Part shown: in pieces, positions 44,729-54,100 of the stretch | Layout of the letters: each line of letters begins with the position of its first letter | Position numbering within the stretch: position 1 is the first letter of the stretch | From: Bacillus solitudinis | GTDB taxonomy: Bacteria > Bacillota > Bacilli > Bacillales > Bacillaceae_D | Length of the DNA: 64,000 nt | Reading direction: 5' to 3' | Assembly: GCF_002797395.1 (NCBI RefSeq) | Contig: NZ_KZ454943.1 | Location: forward strand, 3,571,966-3,635,965 | The notes under the pieces: generated by a model | Seen by the model: only the letters and a program-made list of their open reading frames with translations | Database searches by the model: none | Told to the model about the DNA's origin: nothing | Position numbers and translations under genes: made by a program

Positions 44729-45829
44729 GTGAAAAAGATAGCAGGAATTTTACTTTCACTAATGATTTTATTCGTAATGGCTGCTTGTGGCGGCGGAAAT
44801 GAAGGCGGCGAGGACGCAGGTGGAGACACAGGCGGAGATGCAGGAAGCGGAGAAGCTGGCTTTGTCGGAATTGCGATGCCGACACAATCTTCTGAGAGAT
44901 GGGTACATGATGGAAATAACATGGTTAAAGAATTTGAAGAATTAGGCTACAAAACAGTTCTTCAATATGCTGAGGATGTTGTTGAAAACCAAGTGTCCCA
45001 AATTGAGAACATGATTACTCAAGGTGTAGATGTATTAGTAGTTGCTGCAATTGATGGAGAAGCGTTAACAAATGTTCTTGAAAACGCTGCCGCGGCAGAT
45101 GTTCAAGTTATCTCGTATGACCGTTTAATCAAAGGTACTGAAAATATTTCTTACTATGCGACATTTGATAACTTCGAAGTAGGAGTACTTCAAGGTTCAT
45201 ATATTGCTGAATACTTAGATTTAGAAAATGCTGAAGGTCCATTCAATATTGAATTATTTGGTGGCTCACCGGACGATAACAATGCATATTTCTTCTATGA
45301 TGGTGCAATGTCTGTGTTACAACCATTCATTGATGAAGGTAAGCTAGTAGTTAAGAGTGGTCAAGCTGGTATGGATACAGTTTCAACATTACGTTGGGAT
45401 CCGGCACTTGCTCAAGCAAGAATGGATAACCTACTTAGCACATACTATACAGATGATGAAGTTGATGCAATTTTGTCTCCATATGATGGAATCAGTATTG
45501 GTATTATTGCTGCACTTAAAAACATTGGTTACTCAGAACTTCCAGTTGTAACTGGTCAAGATGCTGAATTGGCTTCTGTTAAATCAATTGCTGCTGGTGA
45601 ACAAACAATGACGGTATTTAAAGATACACGTGAATTAGCAAAGAAAGCAGTTGAGATGGCTGACGCAGTACTTAATGGTGAAGAACCAGAAGTGAACGAT
45701 ACTGAAACATACGATAATGGTGTAAAAGTAGTTCCTTCATTCCTTCTTGAACCAGTTCGTGTAGATGCTAGTAACTACGAAGAAGTTATTATTGAAGCTG
45801 GCTACTATACTGCTGAAGAAGTTCAATAA
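44729..45829 (+). CDS. chvE: Multiple-monosaccharide-binding lipoprotein (ChvE-type)
   Basis: The 366-residue lipoprotein has a signal peptide ending in the lipobox MAAC (lipidated Cys20), a Gly/Asp/Glu-rich linker, and a type 1 sugar-binding fold: [57 protein letters not shown] and [21 protein letters not shown]. This is the ChvE-type binding protein of the ChvE-GguAB/MmsAB systems, which take up xylose, arabinose, galactose or glucose. A hairpin separates it from the ATPase gene. Confidence 0.9.
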   Translation: MKKIAGILLSLMILFVMAACGGGNEGGEDAGGDTGGDAGSGEAGFVGIAMPTQSSERWVHDGNNMVKEFEELGYKTVLQYAEDVVENQVSQIENMITQGVDVLVVAAIDGEALTNVLENAAAADVQVISYDRLIKGTENISYYATFDNFEVGVLQGSYIAEYLDLENAEGPFNIELFGGSPDDNNAYFFYDGAMSVLQPFIDEGKLVVKSGQAGMDTVSTLRWDPALAQARMDNLLSTYYTDDEVDAILSPYDGISIGIIAALKNIGYSELPVVTGQDAELASVKSIAAGEQTMTVFKDTRELAKKAVEMADAVLNGEEPEVNDTETYDNGVKVVPSFLLEPVRVDASNYEEVIIEAGYYTAEEVQ

Positions 45830-45849
45830 TTAAAACAAATAAGTTAAAT

Positions 45850-45885
45850 AATTTAGTGGCAGAATCCTGCCACTAAATTATTTTA
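45850..45885 (+). terminator. Hairpin between chvE-type and mmsA-type genes
   Basis: AATTTAGTGGCAG, loop AATC, CTGCCACTAAATT, followed by ATTTTATT. This 13-bp stem probably lets only part of the transcription through, so the binding protein is made in excess over the ATPase and permease. Confidence 0.7.
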
Positions 45886-45912
45886 TTAACCTATGAGGGC
45901 GTGGTGAGGTAA

Positions 45913-47430
45913 ATGCAATCAATTATTTTAGAAATGAAAAATATCACCAAGGAATTCCCTGGAGTTAAGGCACTTGATAACGTTAGTTTAAAAGTAATTA
46001 AAGGAGAAATCCATGCGCTCTGCGGGGAAAATGGTGCAGGTAAATCAACATTAATGAAGGTATTAAGTGGTGTTTATCCTTATGGAACATATGAGGGTGA
46101 TATCTTATTTGAAGAAAAGATCTGTGAATTTAAGGATATTAAACAAAGTGAAAATTTAGGGATCGTTATTATTCATCAGGAACTAGCACTCATTCCAGAA
46201 CTTTCCATCGCGGAAAATATTTTTTTAGGAAATGAACAAGCAAAAAAAGGTGTTATCGATTGGAACCAAACGAAAGTTAAAACGAAACAATTATTAGATA
46301 AAGTTGGATTAAGTGAGTCACCAGATACGTTAATTAAAGACATCGGGGTTGGGAAACAGCAATTAGTAGAAATTGCAAAAGCATTGTCTAAAAATGTAAA
46401 ATTACTTATTTTAGATGAGCCAACGGCAGCTCTTAATGAAAATGATAGTGAGAATTTATTGAATCTCCTCATAGAATTAAGAAGCCAAGGGATGTCTGCT
46501 ATCATTATCTCTCATAAATTAAACGAAATTAAAAAAATAGCCAATTCAGTTACGATTATTCGTGATGGGCAATCGATAGAAACATTAGCCGCTTCTGAAA
46601 TAACTGAAGACCGTATTATTAAAGGAATGGTTGGACGTAGTTTGACGAACCGTTACCCCGAGCGCGATCCGAAAATTGGCGAGACATTTTTTGAAGTAAA
46701 AAATTGGAACGTATTTCATCCACTTCAAAGTGATCGGCAAGTTGTAAAAAATGTAAATCTAAATATCCGAAAAGGGGAAATTGTTGGAATTGCAGGTCTA
46801 ATGGGTGCAGGCAGAACAGAACTTGCGATGAGTATTTTCGGGAAATCTTACGGAAAGAAAATAACAGGAGAAGTATTTAAAGATGGAAAACTCTTAAACC
46901 TTTCTGATGTTAATAAAGCAATTAAAGAAGGAATTGCCTATGTAAGTGAGGATAGAAAAGAATATGGTCTAATTTTAATGGATGATATTAAGCAAAACAT
47001 TACCCTTGCAAATCTTGATAGAATTACAAAAACCGCTGTTGTTAACGAGAATGAAGAGTTTGTCCATGCTGAGGATTACCGTAAAAAAATGAACATAAAA
47101 ACGCCAAGTGTGTCACAAACGGTTGGAAATCTAAGTGGGGGAAATCAGCAAAAAGTTGTTTTAAGTAAATGGATGTTTACAGAACCTGATATCTTAATTT
47201 TAGATGAGCCAACTCGTGGTATTGATGTCGGAGCGAAGTTTGAAATTTATACAATTATTAATCAACTTGCAGAGCAAGGTAAGGGAGTTTTAATCATTTC
47301 ATCTGAATTACCTGAGGTTATCGGAATGTGTGACCGAATTTACGTTATGAATGAAGGTGAAATAACAGGAGAAGTTGGCAAGGAAGCTGCAACACAGGAA
47401 GCGTTAATGAAGTTTATGACTAAAAAGTAA
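45913..47430 (+). CDS. mmsA: Monosaccharide ABC importer, double ATPase subunit
   Basis: The 505-residue cytosolic protein has two ABC domains in tandem, as in RbsA/XylG/GguA. Domain 1: Walker [10 protein letters not shown], signature [14 protein letters not shown], Walker [12 protein letters not shown]. Domain 2: degenerate Walker [11 protein letters not shown], signature [14 protein letters not shown], Walker [13 protein letters not shown]. It powers the permease encoded next. The ATG lies behind GTGGTGAGG. Confidence 0.93.
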   Translation: MQSIILEMKNITKEFPGVKALDNVSLKVIKGEIHALCGENGAGKSTLMKVLSGVYPYGTYEGDILFEEKICEFKDIKQSENLGIVIIHQELALIPELSIAENIFLGNEQAKKGVIDWNQTKVKTKQLLDKVGLSESPDTLIKDIGVGKQQLVEIAKALSKNVKLLILDEPTAALNENDSENLLNLLIELRSQGMSAIIISHKLNEIKKIANSVTIIRDGQSIETLAASEITEDRIIKGMVGRSLTNRYPERDPKIGETFFEVKNWNVFHPLQSDRQVVKNVNLNIRKGEIVGIAGLMGAGRTELAMSIFGKSYGKKITGEVFKDGKLLNLSDVNKAIKEGIAYVSEDRKEYGLILMDDIKQNITLANLDRITKTAVVNENEEFVHAEDYRKKMNIKTPSVSQTVGNLSGGNQQKVVLSKWMFTEPDILILDEPTRGIDVGAKFEIYTIINQLAEQGKGVLIISSELPEVIGMCDRIYVMNEGEITGEVGKEAATQEALMKFMTKK

Positions 47431-47445
47431 GTGGGAGGTAGAAAG

Positions 47446-48606
47446 ATGAACGCTTTAAAAGATCTTCTAAAAAATAATATGAGACAGTATAGCATGATTA
47501 TTGCATTAGTATTAATCGTTCTATTGTTTCAATTTATTACCGATGGTGTGTTATTAAAACCAATTAATATTACGAACTTAATCCTCCAAAATAGTTATAT
47601 TTTAGTTTTGGCTATTGGTATGGTACTTATAATTATCACAGGACATATTGACTTGTCTGTCGGATCGATTGCAGCCTTTGTCGGTGCCGTATCGGGTATT
47701 CTTATGGTAAATATGCAAATGAATGCATGGCTAGCTGTCATCATTTGTTTACTAATTGGAGCATTAATTGGAGCTTGGCAAGGATATTGGGTGGCGTATT
47801 TTGGAATTCCAGCTTTTATTGTAACATTAGCAGGGATGCTATTATTTAGAGGTTTGACGTTTGTTATATTAAAAGGTCAATCACTTTCTCCATTTCCACA
47901 AGAGTTCCAACGCATTAGTAATGGATTTATTGCAGATCCATTTGGAGGCGAAAATTTACACATTTTAACAATAATTATAGGTATTATCGTTTCTCTGGTG
48001 TTGGTCGTATTAGATTTTAAGAATCGTAATAATCTTTTAAAGTATAATTTTGATGTACTACCAACCGGTTTATTTTACACGAAAATTGTTGGTATTCTTC
48101 TTATCGTTAATTTGTTTACGTATGTTTTAGCAACTTATCGTGGTATTCCGTATATTCTAATTATTTTAGCCGTTTTAATAGCGATTTACGTCTTTGTAAT
48201 GAAGAAGACAATTGTTGGTCGTCACATTTATGCTGTAGGTGGAAACTTAAAAGCAGCAAGTTTATCCGGTGTGAAAACGAAAAAAGTAACATTCGGTGTG
48301 TTTGTTAACATGGGGATGTTATCAGCTCTTTCCGGTTTAATTTTCGCAGCTCGTTTAAACGCGGCTACTCCTCGTGCAGGTACACTATTCGAGCTTGATG
48401 CAATTGCTGCCGTATTTATCGGTGGAGCGTCTGCATACGGTGGTGTTGGTTCTGTTGGTGGTGCGGTTGTCGGGGGACTCGTTATGGGTGTAATGAATAA
48501 CGGGATGTCGATTATGGGTCTAGGTATTGACTGGCAACAAGCGATTAAAGGTTTAGTTCTTCTTGCCGCTGTAGCATTTGATATTATGAACAAAAGGAAA
48601 TCTTAA
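47446..48606 (+). CDS. mmsB: Monosaccharide ABC importer, permease subunit
   Basis: A 386-residue membrane protein of the RbsC/XylH/GguB type with about ten helices. Family signatures are IGMVLIIITGHIDLSVGSIAAFVGAV, GIPAFIVTLAGMLLFRGL and GRHIYAVGGNLKAASLSGVKT, then AIAAVFIGGASAYGGVGSVGGAVVGGL. The ATG at 47446 has GGGAGG at eight bases; a GTG directly after the ATPase stop is not used. It completes the ChvE-MmsA-MmsB importer. A terminator follows. Confidence 0.93.
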   Translation: MNALKDLLKNNMRQYSMIIALVLIVLLFQFITDGVLLKPINITNLILQNSYILVLAIGMVLIIITGHIDLSVGSIAAFVGAVSGILMVNMQMNAWLAVIICLLIGALIGAWQGYWVAYFGIPAFIVTLAGMLLFRGLTFVILKGQSLSPFPQEFQRISNGFIADPFGGENLHILTIIIGIIVSLVLVVLDFKNRNNLLKYNFDVLPTGLFYTKIVGILLIVNLFTYVLATYRGIPYILIILAVLIAIYVFVMKKTIVGRHIYAVGGNLKAASLSGVKTKKVTFGVFVNMGMLSALSGLIFAARLNAATPRAGTLFELDAIAAVFIGGASAYGGVGSVGGAVVGGLVMGVMNNGMSIMGLGIDWQQAIKGLVLLAAVAFDIMNKRKS

Positions 48607-48616
48607 TAGTGGTTTG

Positions 48617-48646
48617 GACCGAGCAAATATTGCTCGGTTTTTTTTA
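48617..48646 (+). terminator. Terminator of the sugar importer operon
   Basis: ACCGAGCA, loop, TGCTCGGT and a run of eight T. Confidence 0.85.
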
Positions 48647-48738
48647 AGGGTTAAAGTTTGAAAATTACTTGACAAGGTCTATGTAGCTACTAAAAAAAGT
48701 ATTTGTTATACTGAGTAAAAGATGAAGGAGGCTAATTC

Positions 48739-49437
48739 ATGAAAAATATGTTAATTGTTTTAGTTGTATCAGGAATCTTCTTATTAGGATGTACGAATTC
48801 ATCTGCCCCCGTCGAACCTGAGCCAGACGTAAGTGAACCAAACATTATAGAACCAAATAATCCAAATGAAGAGGAAACCAAGCTTCCAGAAAAGCCGGAA
48901 CAAGATAATGAAAATGAAGATGAAGAAGCCAATGAGAGGTTAACGATAGAGGAAGCTGCAGACCAAATAGTTAAGTTTCTTCATGACAAGGATATACAGA
49001 GCTTAGCAGAGAAGGTTCATCCAGAAAAAGGTGTTCGCTTTACACCATATGGCTATGTTGACGAAAATTCAGATCAAGTCTTTTTGAAAAATGAAATTGT
49101 CGAGAGATGGGAAGATAATTCGGTGTATAATTGGGGAGCGTTTGATGGTACAGGAGACCCAATTGAACTAACTTTTAAAGAGTATTATGACGAATTTGTC
49201 TATGATGTTGATTATATTGACGCGGAAGAAATAGCAATTAATGAACGTTTAGGACAAGGAAATACTCTCGATAATAGCCAGCAGGTTTATCCTGAAGCCA
49301 TGATCGTGGAATATCATTTTCCAGGTTTCGAGGAACAGTATGAAGGAATGGATTGGAGAAGTCTTCGCGTTGTCATGGAGGAAACTAACGGTCAATGGTA
49401 TCTAGTTGGACTCATTCACGATGAATGGACAATTTAA
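48739..49437 (+). CDS. Lipoprotein of unknown function
   Basis: A 232-residue protein with lipoprotein signal MKNMLIVLVVSGIFLLGC (Cys18), a Pro/Glu/Asn-rich disordered linker to about residue 68, and a folded domain with LTIEEAADQIVKFLHDKDIQSLAEKVHPEKGVRFTPYGYV near its start and WRSLRVVMEETNGQWYLVGLIHDEWTI at its end. The end of the domain resembles NTF2-like or DUF4878-type folds in shape, but I cannot name the family. RBS AAGGAGG. A terminator follows. Confidence 0.75.
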   Translation: MKNMLIVLVVSGIFLLGCTNSSAPVEPEPDVSEPNIIEPNNPNEEETKLPEKPEQDNENEDEEANERLTIEEAADQIVKFLHDKDIQSLAEKVHPEKGVRFTPYGYVDENSDQVFLKNEIVERWEDNSVYNWGAFDGTGDPIELTFKEYYDEFVYDVDYIDAEEIAINERLGQGNTLDNSQQVYPEAMIVEYHFPGFEEQYEGMDWRSLRVVMEETNGQWYLVGLIHDEWTI

Positions 49438-49447
49438 ATCAAAATTT

Positions 49448-49501
49448 TATATTATGAAAAAAAGGAGTCTCAAGTTGAGGCTCCTTCTTTTCATAATATA
49501 A
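49448..49501. terminator. Long terminator hairpin
   Basis: TATATTATGAAAA ... AAGGAGTCTCAA and TTGAGGCTCCTT ... TTTTCATAATATA make an extended, almost perfect stem of about 24 bp. Confidence 0.8.
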
Positions 49502-49647
49502 ATTCACATGCATCTGCTAGCATTCAAGCACATCTTCACTATCCGAATTATTAGTTTAAGTATATGTGAATAAAAAACAATTTTGCAAGAATTGAGAAAT
49601 TCGTATAATGTAAAGGATATAGTAGTTAACTTGAAAGGAAGAATTGG

Positions 49648-51081
49648 ATGAAGAATCGGCTATACTTGATAATCTTTTTAGTTATATATATAGCTTTATT
49701 TGCTTTTTTCGTAACTAAAGACCAAGAATCATCTAGAGATGCTAGCGTTATGACGGATGTTAGTAGACTTATGCCCGTAAAAATAAAAAAACTTATCCAT
49801 TTTAATGAAGAAAGTCTTACTGAAGTCATTCAAGAAGCGCAGGAGAAGAACTTGCCGATTTCAATAGCCGGAACTCGGCATAGTATGGGCGGCCATACGT
49901 ACTATCATGACGCTATCGTATTGGATATGACAACCTACAATAAAATTCTTTCGTTTGATCCTAAACAGCAAACGATAACGGTACAAAGTGGAGCCACTTG
50001 GAACGATATTCAAACACATATTAACCCATATGGACTTGCTATAAAAATTATGCAATCACAAAATATCTTTACAGTAGGTGGATCAATAAGTGCGAATGCT
50101 CATGGAAGAGATATACGCTTTGGATCTCTCATTGATACTGTAAAAGCATTTAAGTTGCTGACTGCTAACGGAATGATTATCGAGGTAAGTAGAGAGGAAA
50201 ACGAGGAACTTTTTTCACTGGTCATTGGCGGTTATGGGTTATTTGGGGTCATTCTTGAAGTGGAACTGGATTTAACAGAGGATGAAGTATATCGCATGGA
50301 CACGAAAGCGCTAAATTATAGTGAGTATACTGATTACTTTAAAGAACAAGTTCTCTTAAATCCAGATGTACATATGCATCTTGCGCGAATATCGACAGCA
50401 TCGAATTATTTTTTAGAAGACATGTATGTGACTAATTATTATCTTACGGATAAGACAGGTTTGGAAGAGATTAACGAACTTAAGAAAGAACAATATACGG
50501 CAGTAACGAAATTTTCTCTTGGGTTAGCCAGAAACTATGAATGGGGGAGAAATTGGTTCTGGGATACACAGAAAACGTATTTTGAAAAACAAGATGGTAC
50601 ATATATGACGAGAAACAACGTCATGCGTTCTGAATCTAAATTCCTTGAGTACGAGAATGATAAAAACACGGATGTTCTTCAAGAATACTTTATACCAATT
50701 AATCATTTTACAGAATATATCGATGATTTAAGAAAGCTTTTAGAGAAGGAAGAATTAAATCTAGTGAATATCACGATTCGCTACGTATCGAAAAATGATG
50801 AAGCGGTTCTGTCTTATGCCAAGGAGGATAGCTTCGCACTTGTTCTTTTAATCAATCAAGGGTTTAGCCAAGAGCAACAAAAAGAGACTGAACGTGTCAT
50901 ACGAAAAATGGTGGATATAACACTTTCCTATGGAGGAAGCTATTACTTACCGTATATGCTCTATCCTACTAAAGAACAAATGCTAGAAGCATATCCACGA
51001 ACGAATGAGTTTTTTAAGCAAAAACATAGATATGATCCGAACGACCAGTTTGTTAATTTCTTTTATGAAAGGTATAAATAG
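49648..51081 (+). CDS. FAD-linked oxidase (aldonolactone oxidase/DprE1-like)
   Basis: The 477-residue protein has an N-terminal membrane helix (residues about 5-22), an FAD_binding_4 domain ([16 protein letters not shown], then [21 protein letters not shown] and [15 protein letters not shown]) and a C-terminal ALO-like domain ending [18 protein letters not shown]. Such enzymes oxidise sugar lactones, alditols or lipid-linked sugars. The anchor suggests work at the membrane. The stop is directly followed by the ATG of a half-sized MFS gene, so they are co-translated. Confidence 0.87.
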   Translation: MKNRLYLIIFLVIYIALFAFFVTKDQESSRDASVMTDVSRLMPVKIKKLIHFNEESLTEVIQEAQEKNLPISIAGTRHSMGGHTYYHDAIVLDMTTYNKILSFDPKQQTITVQSGATWNDIQTHINPYGLAIKIMQSQNIFTVGGSISANAHGRDIRFGSLIDTVKAFKLLTANGMIIEVSREENEELFSLVIGGYGLFGVILEVELDLTEDEVYRMDTKALNYSEYTDYFKEQVLLNPDVHMHLARISTASNYFLEDMYVTNYYLTDKTGLEEINELKKEQYTAVTKFSLGLARNYEWGRNWFWDTQKTYFEKQDGTYMTRNNVMRSESKFLEYENDKNTDVLQEYFIPINHFTEYIDDLRKLLEKEELNLVNITIRYVSKNDEAVLSYAKEDSFALVLLINQGFSQEQQKETERVIRKMVDITLSYGGSYYLPYMLYPTKEQMLEAYPRTNEFFKQKHRYDPNDQFVNFFYERYK

Positions 51082-51642
51082 ATGAAAGCGAAGCATTTTG
51101 TATCGTTAACCGTCACTCAAAGCATAATTTTTTTTGCAAGTAGTTTAATCTTCCCTTTTTACATCTTATTTTTAAATAACGTTGGTTCAAGCTACTCCCA
51201 GTTTGGATTTGCATATGGATTGTTTGCACTTAGTTCTGCTTTGTTCCATCCGATTATAGGTCGTTGGTCAAAGAAATTTGAAGGACAAAGCTTTCTCATT
51301 GCCCATTCCTGGGGGATGGCCCTTGTCCTTTTATTCATACCGAACCTTGTTCTTATTGAACATGTTTATCTCATCCAACTCATTTTAGGGTTGTTGGGTG
51401 CCCTTCAAAAACACGGAGAAAAGACAGTGGTCGCAAATTTAACAGATGGCGGGGATAGAGGCCCGAAAATAGGGAACTATCACTTTTGGACATCCATTTT
51501 TTCAGCGGTTGCAATTATGATTGGAGGATTTCTAGCGGATTTCTTTACAATTGAATTAATCTTTTATTGCAGTTCTGTCCTCTATGTAGGTAGTGGTTGG
51601 GTTTTATTAAAGTGGAGAAATACGGACATTCGAAAGGATTAA
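51082..51642 (+). CDS. Half-length MFS-type membrane protein (six helices)
   Basis: The 186-residue protein has about six membrane helices and looks like one half of a major facilitator protein. ALSSALFHPIIGRWSKKFEGQ stands at the loop 2-3 position of MFS transporters (G-x-x-x-DR-like). The second half is absent: a TAA stop is followed six bases later by an ABC ATPase gene, and no MFS continuation is seen in another frame. It could be a dimeric half transporter or a shortened remnant. ATG starts immediately after the FAD oxidase stop. Confidence 0.72.
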   Translation: MKAKHFVSLTVTQSIIFFASSLIFPFYILFLNNVGSSYSQFGFAYGLFALSSALFHPIIGRWSKKFEGQSFLIAHSWGMALVLLFIPNLVLIEHVYLIQLILGLLGALQKHGEKTVVANLTDGGDRGPKIGNYHFWTSIFSAVAIMIGGFLADFFTIELIFYCSSVLYVGSGWVLLKWRNTDIRKD

Positions 51643-51648
51643 TTAAAA

Positions 51649-52449
51649 ATGAATAAATCGGTTATATCATTAGACAATATCGTCTGGCAACCTGAAGAAA
51701 ATACGATACTTAATCAAGTAACATGGCAAGTAAACAAAGGAGAACATTGGGTGGTCTTAGGATTAAATGGCTCTGGAAAAACTTCATTATTACAAATGGT
51801 AACGGGCTATCTTTGGCCAACAAAAGGCAGGGTTCAAGTACTAGGCGAAATATTTGGCCAAGTTAATATTCATGAGATCCGCAAAAAAATTGGTTGGGTT
51901 AGCGCTTCATTAGATGAACGATTTTTATCGAGAACGTATGATCGAGCACTTGACGTTGTCATGAGCGGGAAGTATGCTTCAGTAGGTCTTTATGAACAAA
52001 CAACAATAGATGATGAAGAAAAAGCGTATAGTCTTCTGAAACAATTAAAAATTAATCACTTGGTACATCAACGATATATTCATTTATCACAAGGGGAAAA
52101 AAGAAGAGTGATCATAGCTCGTGCTTTAATGGCAGAACCCAAACTGCTTATCTTAGATGAACCATGTAACGGCTTAGATGTGTTTGCACGTGAACAATTA
52201 CTTGAGACGATTCAAGAACTAGCTTCAACCAAAGAAGGCCCTACTCTTATCTACGTCACGCATCATATCGAAGAAGTCGTACCTGCGATTTCTCATGCGC
52301 TGTTATTACGTGATGGATTTTTGATAAAAGCTGGATGTAAAAAAGAAACTTTATCAGACATTCTGCTTCAGCAAACCTTTCAAGTTCCATTAACAGTAAA
52401 GTGGGAAGGGGATAGACCGTGGCTCCAGATAAGAAGTGAGAATAGTTAA
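51649..52449 (+). CDS. ylmA: ABC transporter ATP-binding protein, YlmA-like
   Basis: A 266-residue stand-alone ATPase: Walker A LGLNGSGKTSLLQ, Q-loop region IGWVSASLDERFL, signature HLSQGEKRRVIIARALM, Walker [14 protein letters not shown], and switch His in YVTHHIEEV. It resembles B. subtilis YlmA and ModF-type proteins, which have no dedicated permease nearby. The adjacent six-helix membrane protein is a possible partner by position only. The upstream RBS is weak (GGATTAATTAAA), suggesting translational coupling. Confidence 0.82.
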   Translation: MNKSVISLDNIVWQPEENTILNQVTWQVNKGEHWVVLGLNGSGKTSLLQMVTGYLWPTKGRVQVLGEIFGQVNIHEIRKKIGWVSASLDERFLSRTYDRALDVVMSGKYASVGLYEQTTIDDEEKAYSLLKQLKINHLVHQRYIHLSQGEKRRVIIARALMAEPKLLILDEPCNGLDVFAREQLLETIQELASTKEGPTLIYVTHHIEEVVPAISHALLLRDGFLIKAGCKKETLSDILLQQTFQVPLTVKWEGDRPWLQIRSENS

Positions 52450-52513
52450 AACTTATTGTTTATCTTCTAAAGCTGTGATAAATTAATGAAGATTACATAG
52501 GAGAGGACAATGA

Positions 52514-52831
52514 ATGATGTCACAATTTGAGAACGTAACCCTTTTAAAACAAGCAAATATCTACTTTGATGGAAAAGTAACAAGTCGTGCGGTTTTATTT
52601 GAAGATGGAACAAAAAAGACGTTAGGAATCATGCTCCCTGGAGATTATGAATTTTCAACTGATGTAAAAGAAGAAATGGAAATTCTTGCAGGTCACCTTG
52701 AGTATAAATTAGCAGGAAAAGACTGGGAAACAATAAATGGTAAAGGAACTTTTTATGTCCCAGCTGAAGAATCATTTCAATTAAAAGTTCATTCAGTTGT
52801 GGACTATTGTTGTTCGTATCTAACTGAATAA
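52514..52831 (+). CDS. ppnP: Pyrimidine/purine nucleoside phosphorylase PpnP
   Basis: The 105-residue cupin protein matches PpnP (YaiE, DUF1255): [47 protein letters not shown] and the C-terminal [11 protein letters not shown]. PpnP splits diverse nucleosides by phosphorolysis. The first ATG at 52514 is seven bases from GGAGAGG. A strong terminator follows. Confidence 0.92.
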   Translation: MMSQFENVTLLKQANIYFDGKVTSRAVLFEDGTKKTLGIMLPGDYEFSTDVKEEMEILAGHLEYKLAGKDWETINGKGTFYVPAEESFQLKVHSVVDYCCSYLTE

Positions 52832-52836
52832 GTTCC

Positions 52837-52872
52837 GAGACCTTATGTCTAATGCATAAGGTCTTTTTTTTT
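52837..52872 (+). terminator. Terminator after ppnP
   Basis: AGACCTTATG, loop TCTAATG, CATAAGGTCT, then nine T. Confidence 0.85.
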
Positions 52873-52918
52873 GAGGAGAATATGAATTGTAGTATAATAA
52901 TTGGAAAAGGAGAATTAG

Positions 52919-53161
52919 ATGACAAACGAAGAAATTATTCAAAAGATTAACAATGTAAAAGATGGCACGGCAGACTCTGAAATATTTGATTTGCTTCGTC
53001 CGCCTGAAGAATTTGGTGATGCAGTAGAGCTTAGCTATAATGACAAAGACGAAACATTTAAGGCTGTTGTATTTGATCCGCAAACAAAAACCGTCTATAG
53101 TGAAGAATTCATTAAAGATAAGACAGAGGTTCGTTCATTTATTCATAAAACGGTAAAATGA
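52919..53161 (+). CDS. Small uncharacterised protein (80 aa)
   Basis: The acidic 80-residue protein (MTNEEIIQKINNVKDGTADS start, then VELSYNDKDETFKAVVFDPQT) has no signal or membrane helix and no recognised family. A good site, AAAAGGAGAATT, precedes the ATG, and a terminator follows, which supports a real single gene. Confidence 0.65.
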   Translation: MTNEEIIQKINNVKDGTADSEIFDLLRPPEEFGDAVELSYNDKDETFKAVVFDPQTKTVYSEEFIKDKTEVRSFIHKTVK

Positions 53162-53187
53162 GAGGAGGGCTACCCCTCTTTTTTTAC
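53161..53187 (+). terminator. Terminator after the 80-aa gene
   Basis: GAGGAGGG, loop CTA, CCCCTC, then seven T. Confidence 0.7.
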
Positions 53188-53326
53188 TGTATATAGATAG
53201 ATGTGCCTGCTGATAGTGATCGTAAACAAGAAATTTAATTAACTATTAAAAAGAACTAGCGAGTTTAGTTGTTTAGTGGTAAGTACTAGTAATAGTATCG
53301 ATTATGATGATAAGGAGAAGTGAGCG

Positions 53327-53977
53327 ATGAGTAAATATGTAAACGTTTTTTTAGCAGGTGATTCTACGATGCAAACATACAAGAGTGATGATCCTCAAGC
53401 TGGTTGGGGGCAATTTATCGAAAAATACTTTAGTGAGGATATAAAGTTCTTTAACCATGCCATTGGGGGACGTAGCTCAAAAACGTTTGTTAAAGAAGAC
53501 CGTTTAAATAATCTACTTCAATTACTGAATGAAAACGACTATTTATTGTTGCAGATGGGACATAATGATGCAACGCCCTCTAGACCTGAACGTTACACAG
53601 AACCATTTACAACCTATAAAGAGTATTTAAAGATGTATATTGACGGGGCAAAGCAAAGACAAGCGATTCCCATTCTTATAACACCAGTAGGAAGACTTCA
53701 TTATAAAGATGGTCAATTCGTGAATGATTTTCAGGATTATTGTATGGCTATGAAGGAAGTGGCATTAGAAGAGAGCATTCAATTAATTGATTTGATGGCA
53801 ATGAGTCTTGACTATTATTCTACAATTGGTTATGACCACGCCCTTGAGTTATTTATGATTTCAGTTAAGGGCGAAGATATAACACATTTCACGAAAAAAG
53901 GTGCAGACCATGTTGCTAAACTAGTTTCAAAAGGGATGAAAGAATTAGACAATCGTCTTTCTACGTTTGTTAAATAG
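53327..53977 (+). CDS. GDSL/SGNH esterase, rhamnogalacturonan acetylesterase-like
   Basis: A 216-residue hydrolase with the SGNH blocks: FLAGDSTMQTY (nucleophile Ser in GDS), AIGGRSSKTF (Gly), QMGHNDATPSRP (Asn) and GEDITHFTKKGADHVA (Asp-x-x-His). This order is typical of rhamnogalacturonan acetylesterases such as YesT/RhgT, which remove acetyl groups from pectin fragments. There is no signal peptide, so it acts on imported oligosaccharides. RBS AAGGAGAAG. The YesL and GH127 genes a little downstream fit a plant-polysaccharide theme. Confidence 0.88.
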   Translation: MSKYVNVFLAGDSTMQTYKSDDPQAGWGQFIEKYFSEDIKFFNHAIGGRSSKTFVKEDRLNNLLQLLNENDYLLLQMGHNDATPSRPERYTEPFTTYKEYLKMYIDGAKQRQAIPILITPVGRLHYKDGQFVNDFQDYCMAMKEVALEESIQLIDLMAMSLDYYSTIGYDHALELFMISVKGEDITHFTKKGADHVAKLVSKGMKELDNRLSTFVK

Positions 53978-54100
53978 AAGATAACCAAGTAACCCCAGTG
54001 TTTTATTTATGTTTGGATTGTCGTATCAATCTAGAAGTTGTTTTTATACAACCTCTATAATAAAATTAAAGCAAGCAGAAAGACAAAAGGAGAGCTAGAG

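Noticed and set aside
44685-44922. Two antisense ORFs over the start of the chvE-type gene (Arg-rich and Pro/Ser-rich)
   Set aside because: They mirror the Gly/Glu-rich lipoprotein linker and have no ribosome binding site.
48228-48593. 121-codon antisense ORF in the permease gene
   Set aside because: It is a shadow of the Gly/Ala-rich permease end; repetitive Pro/Thr composition and no start signal.
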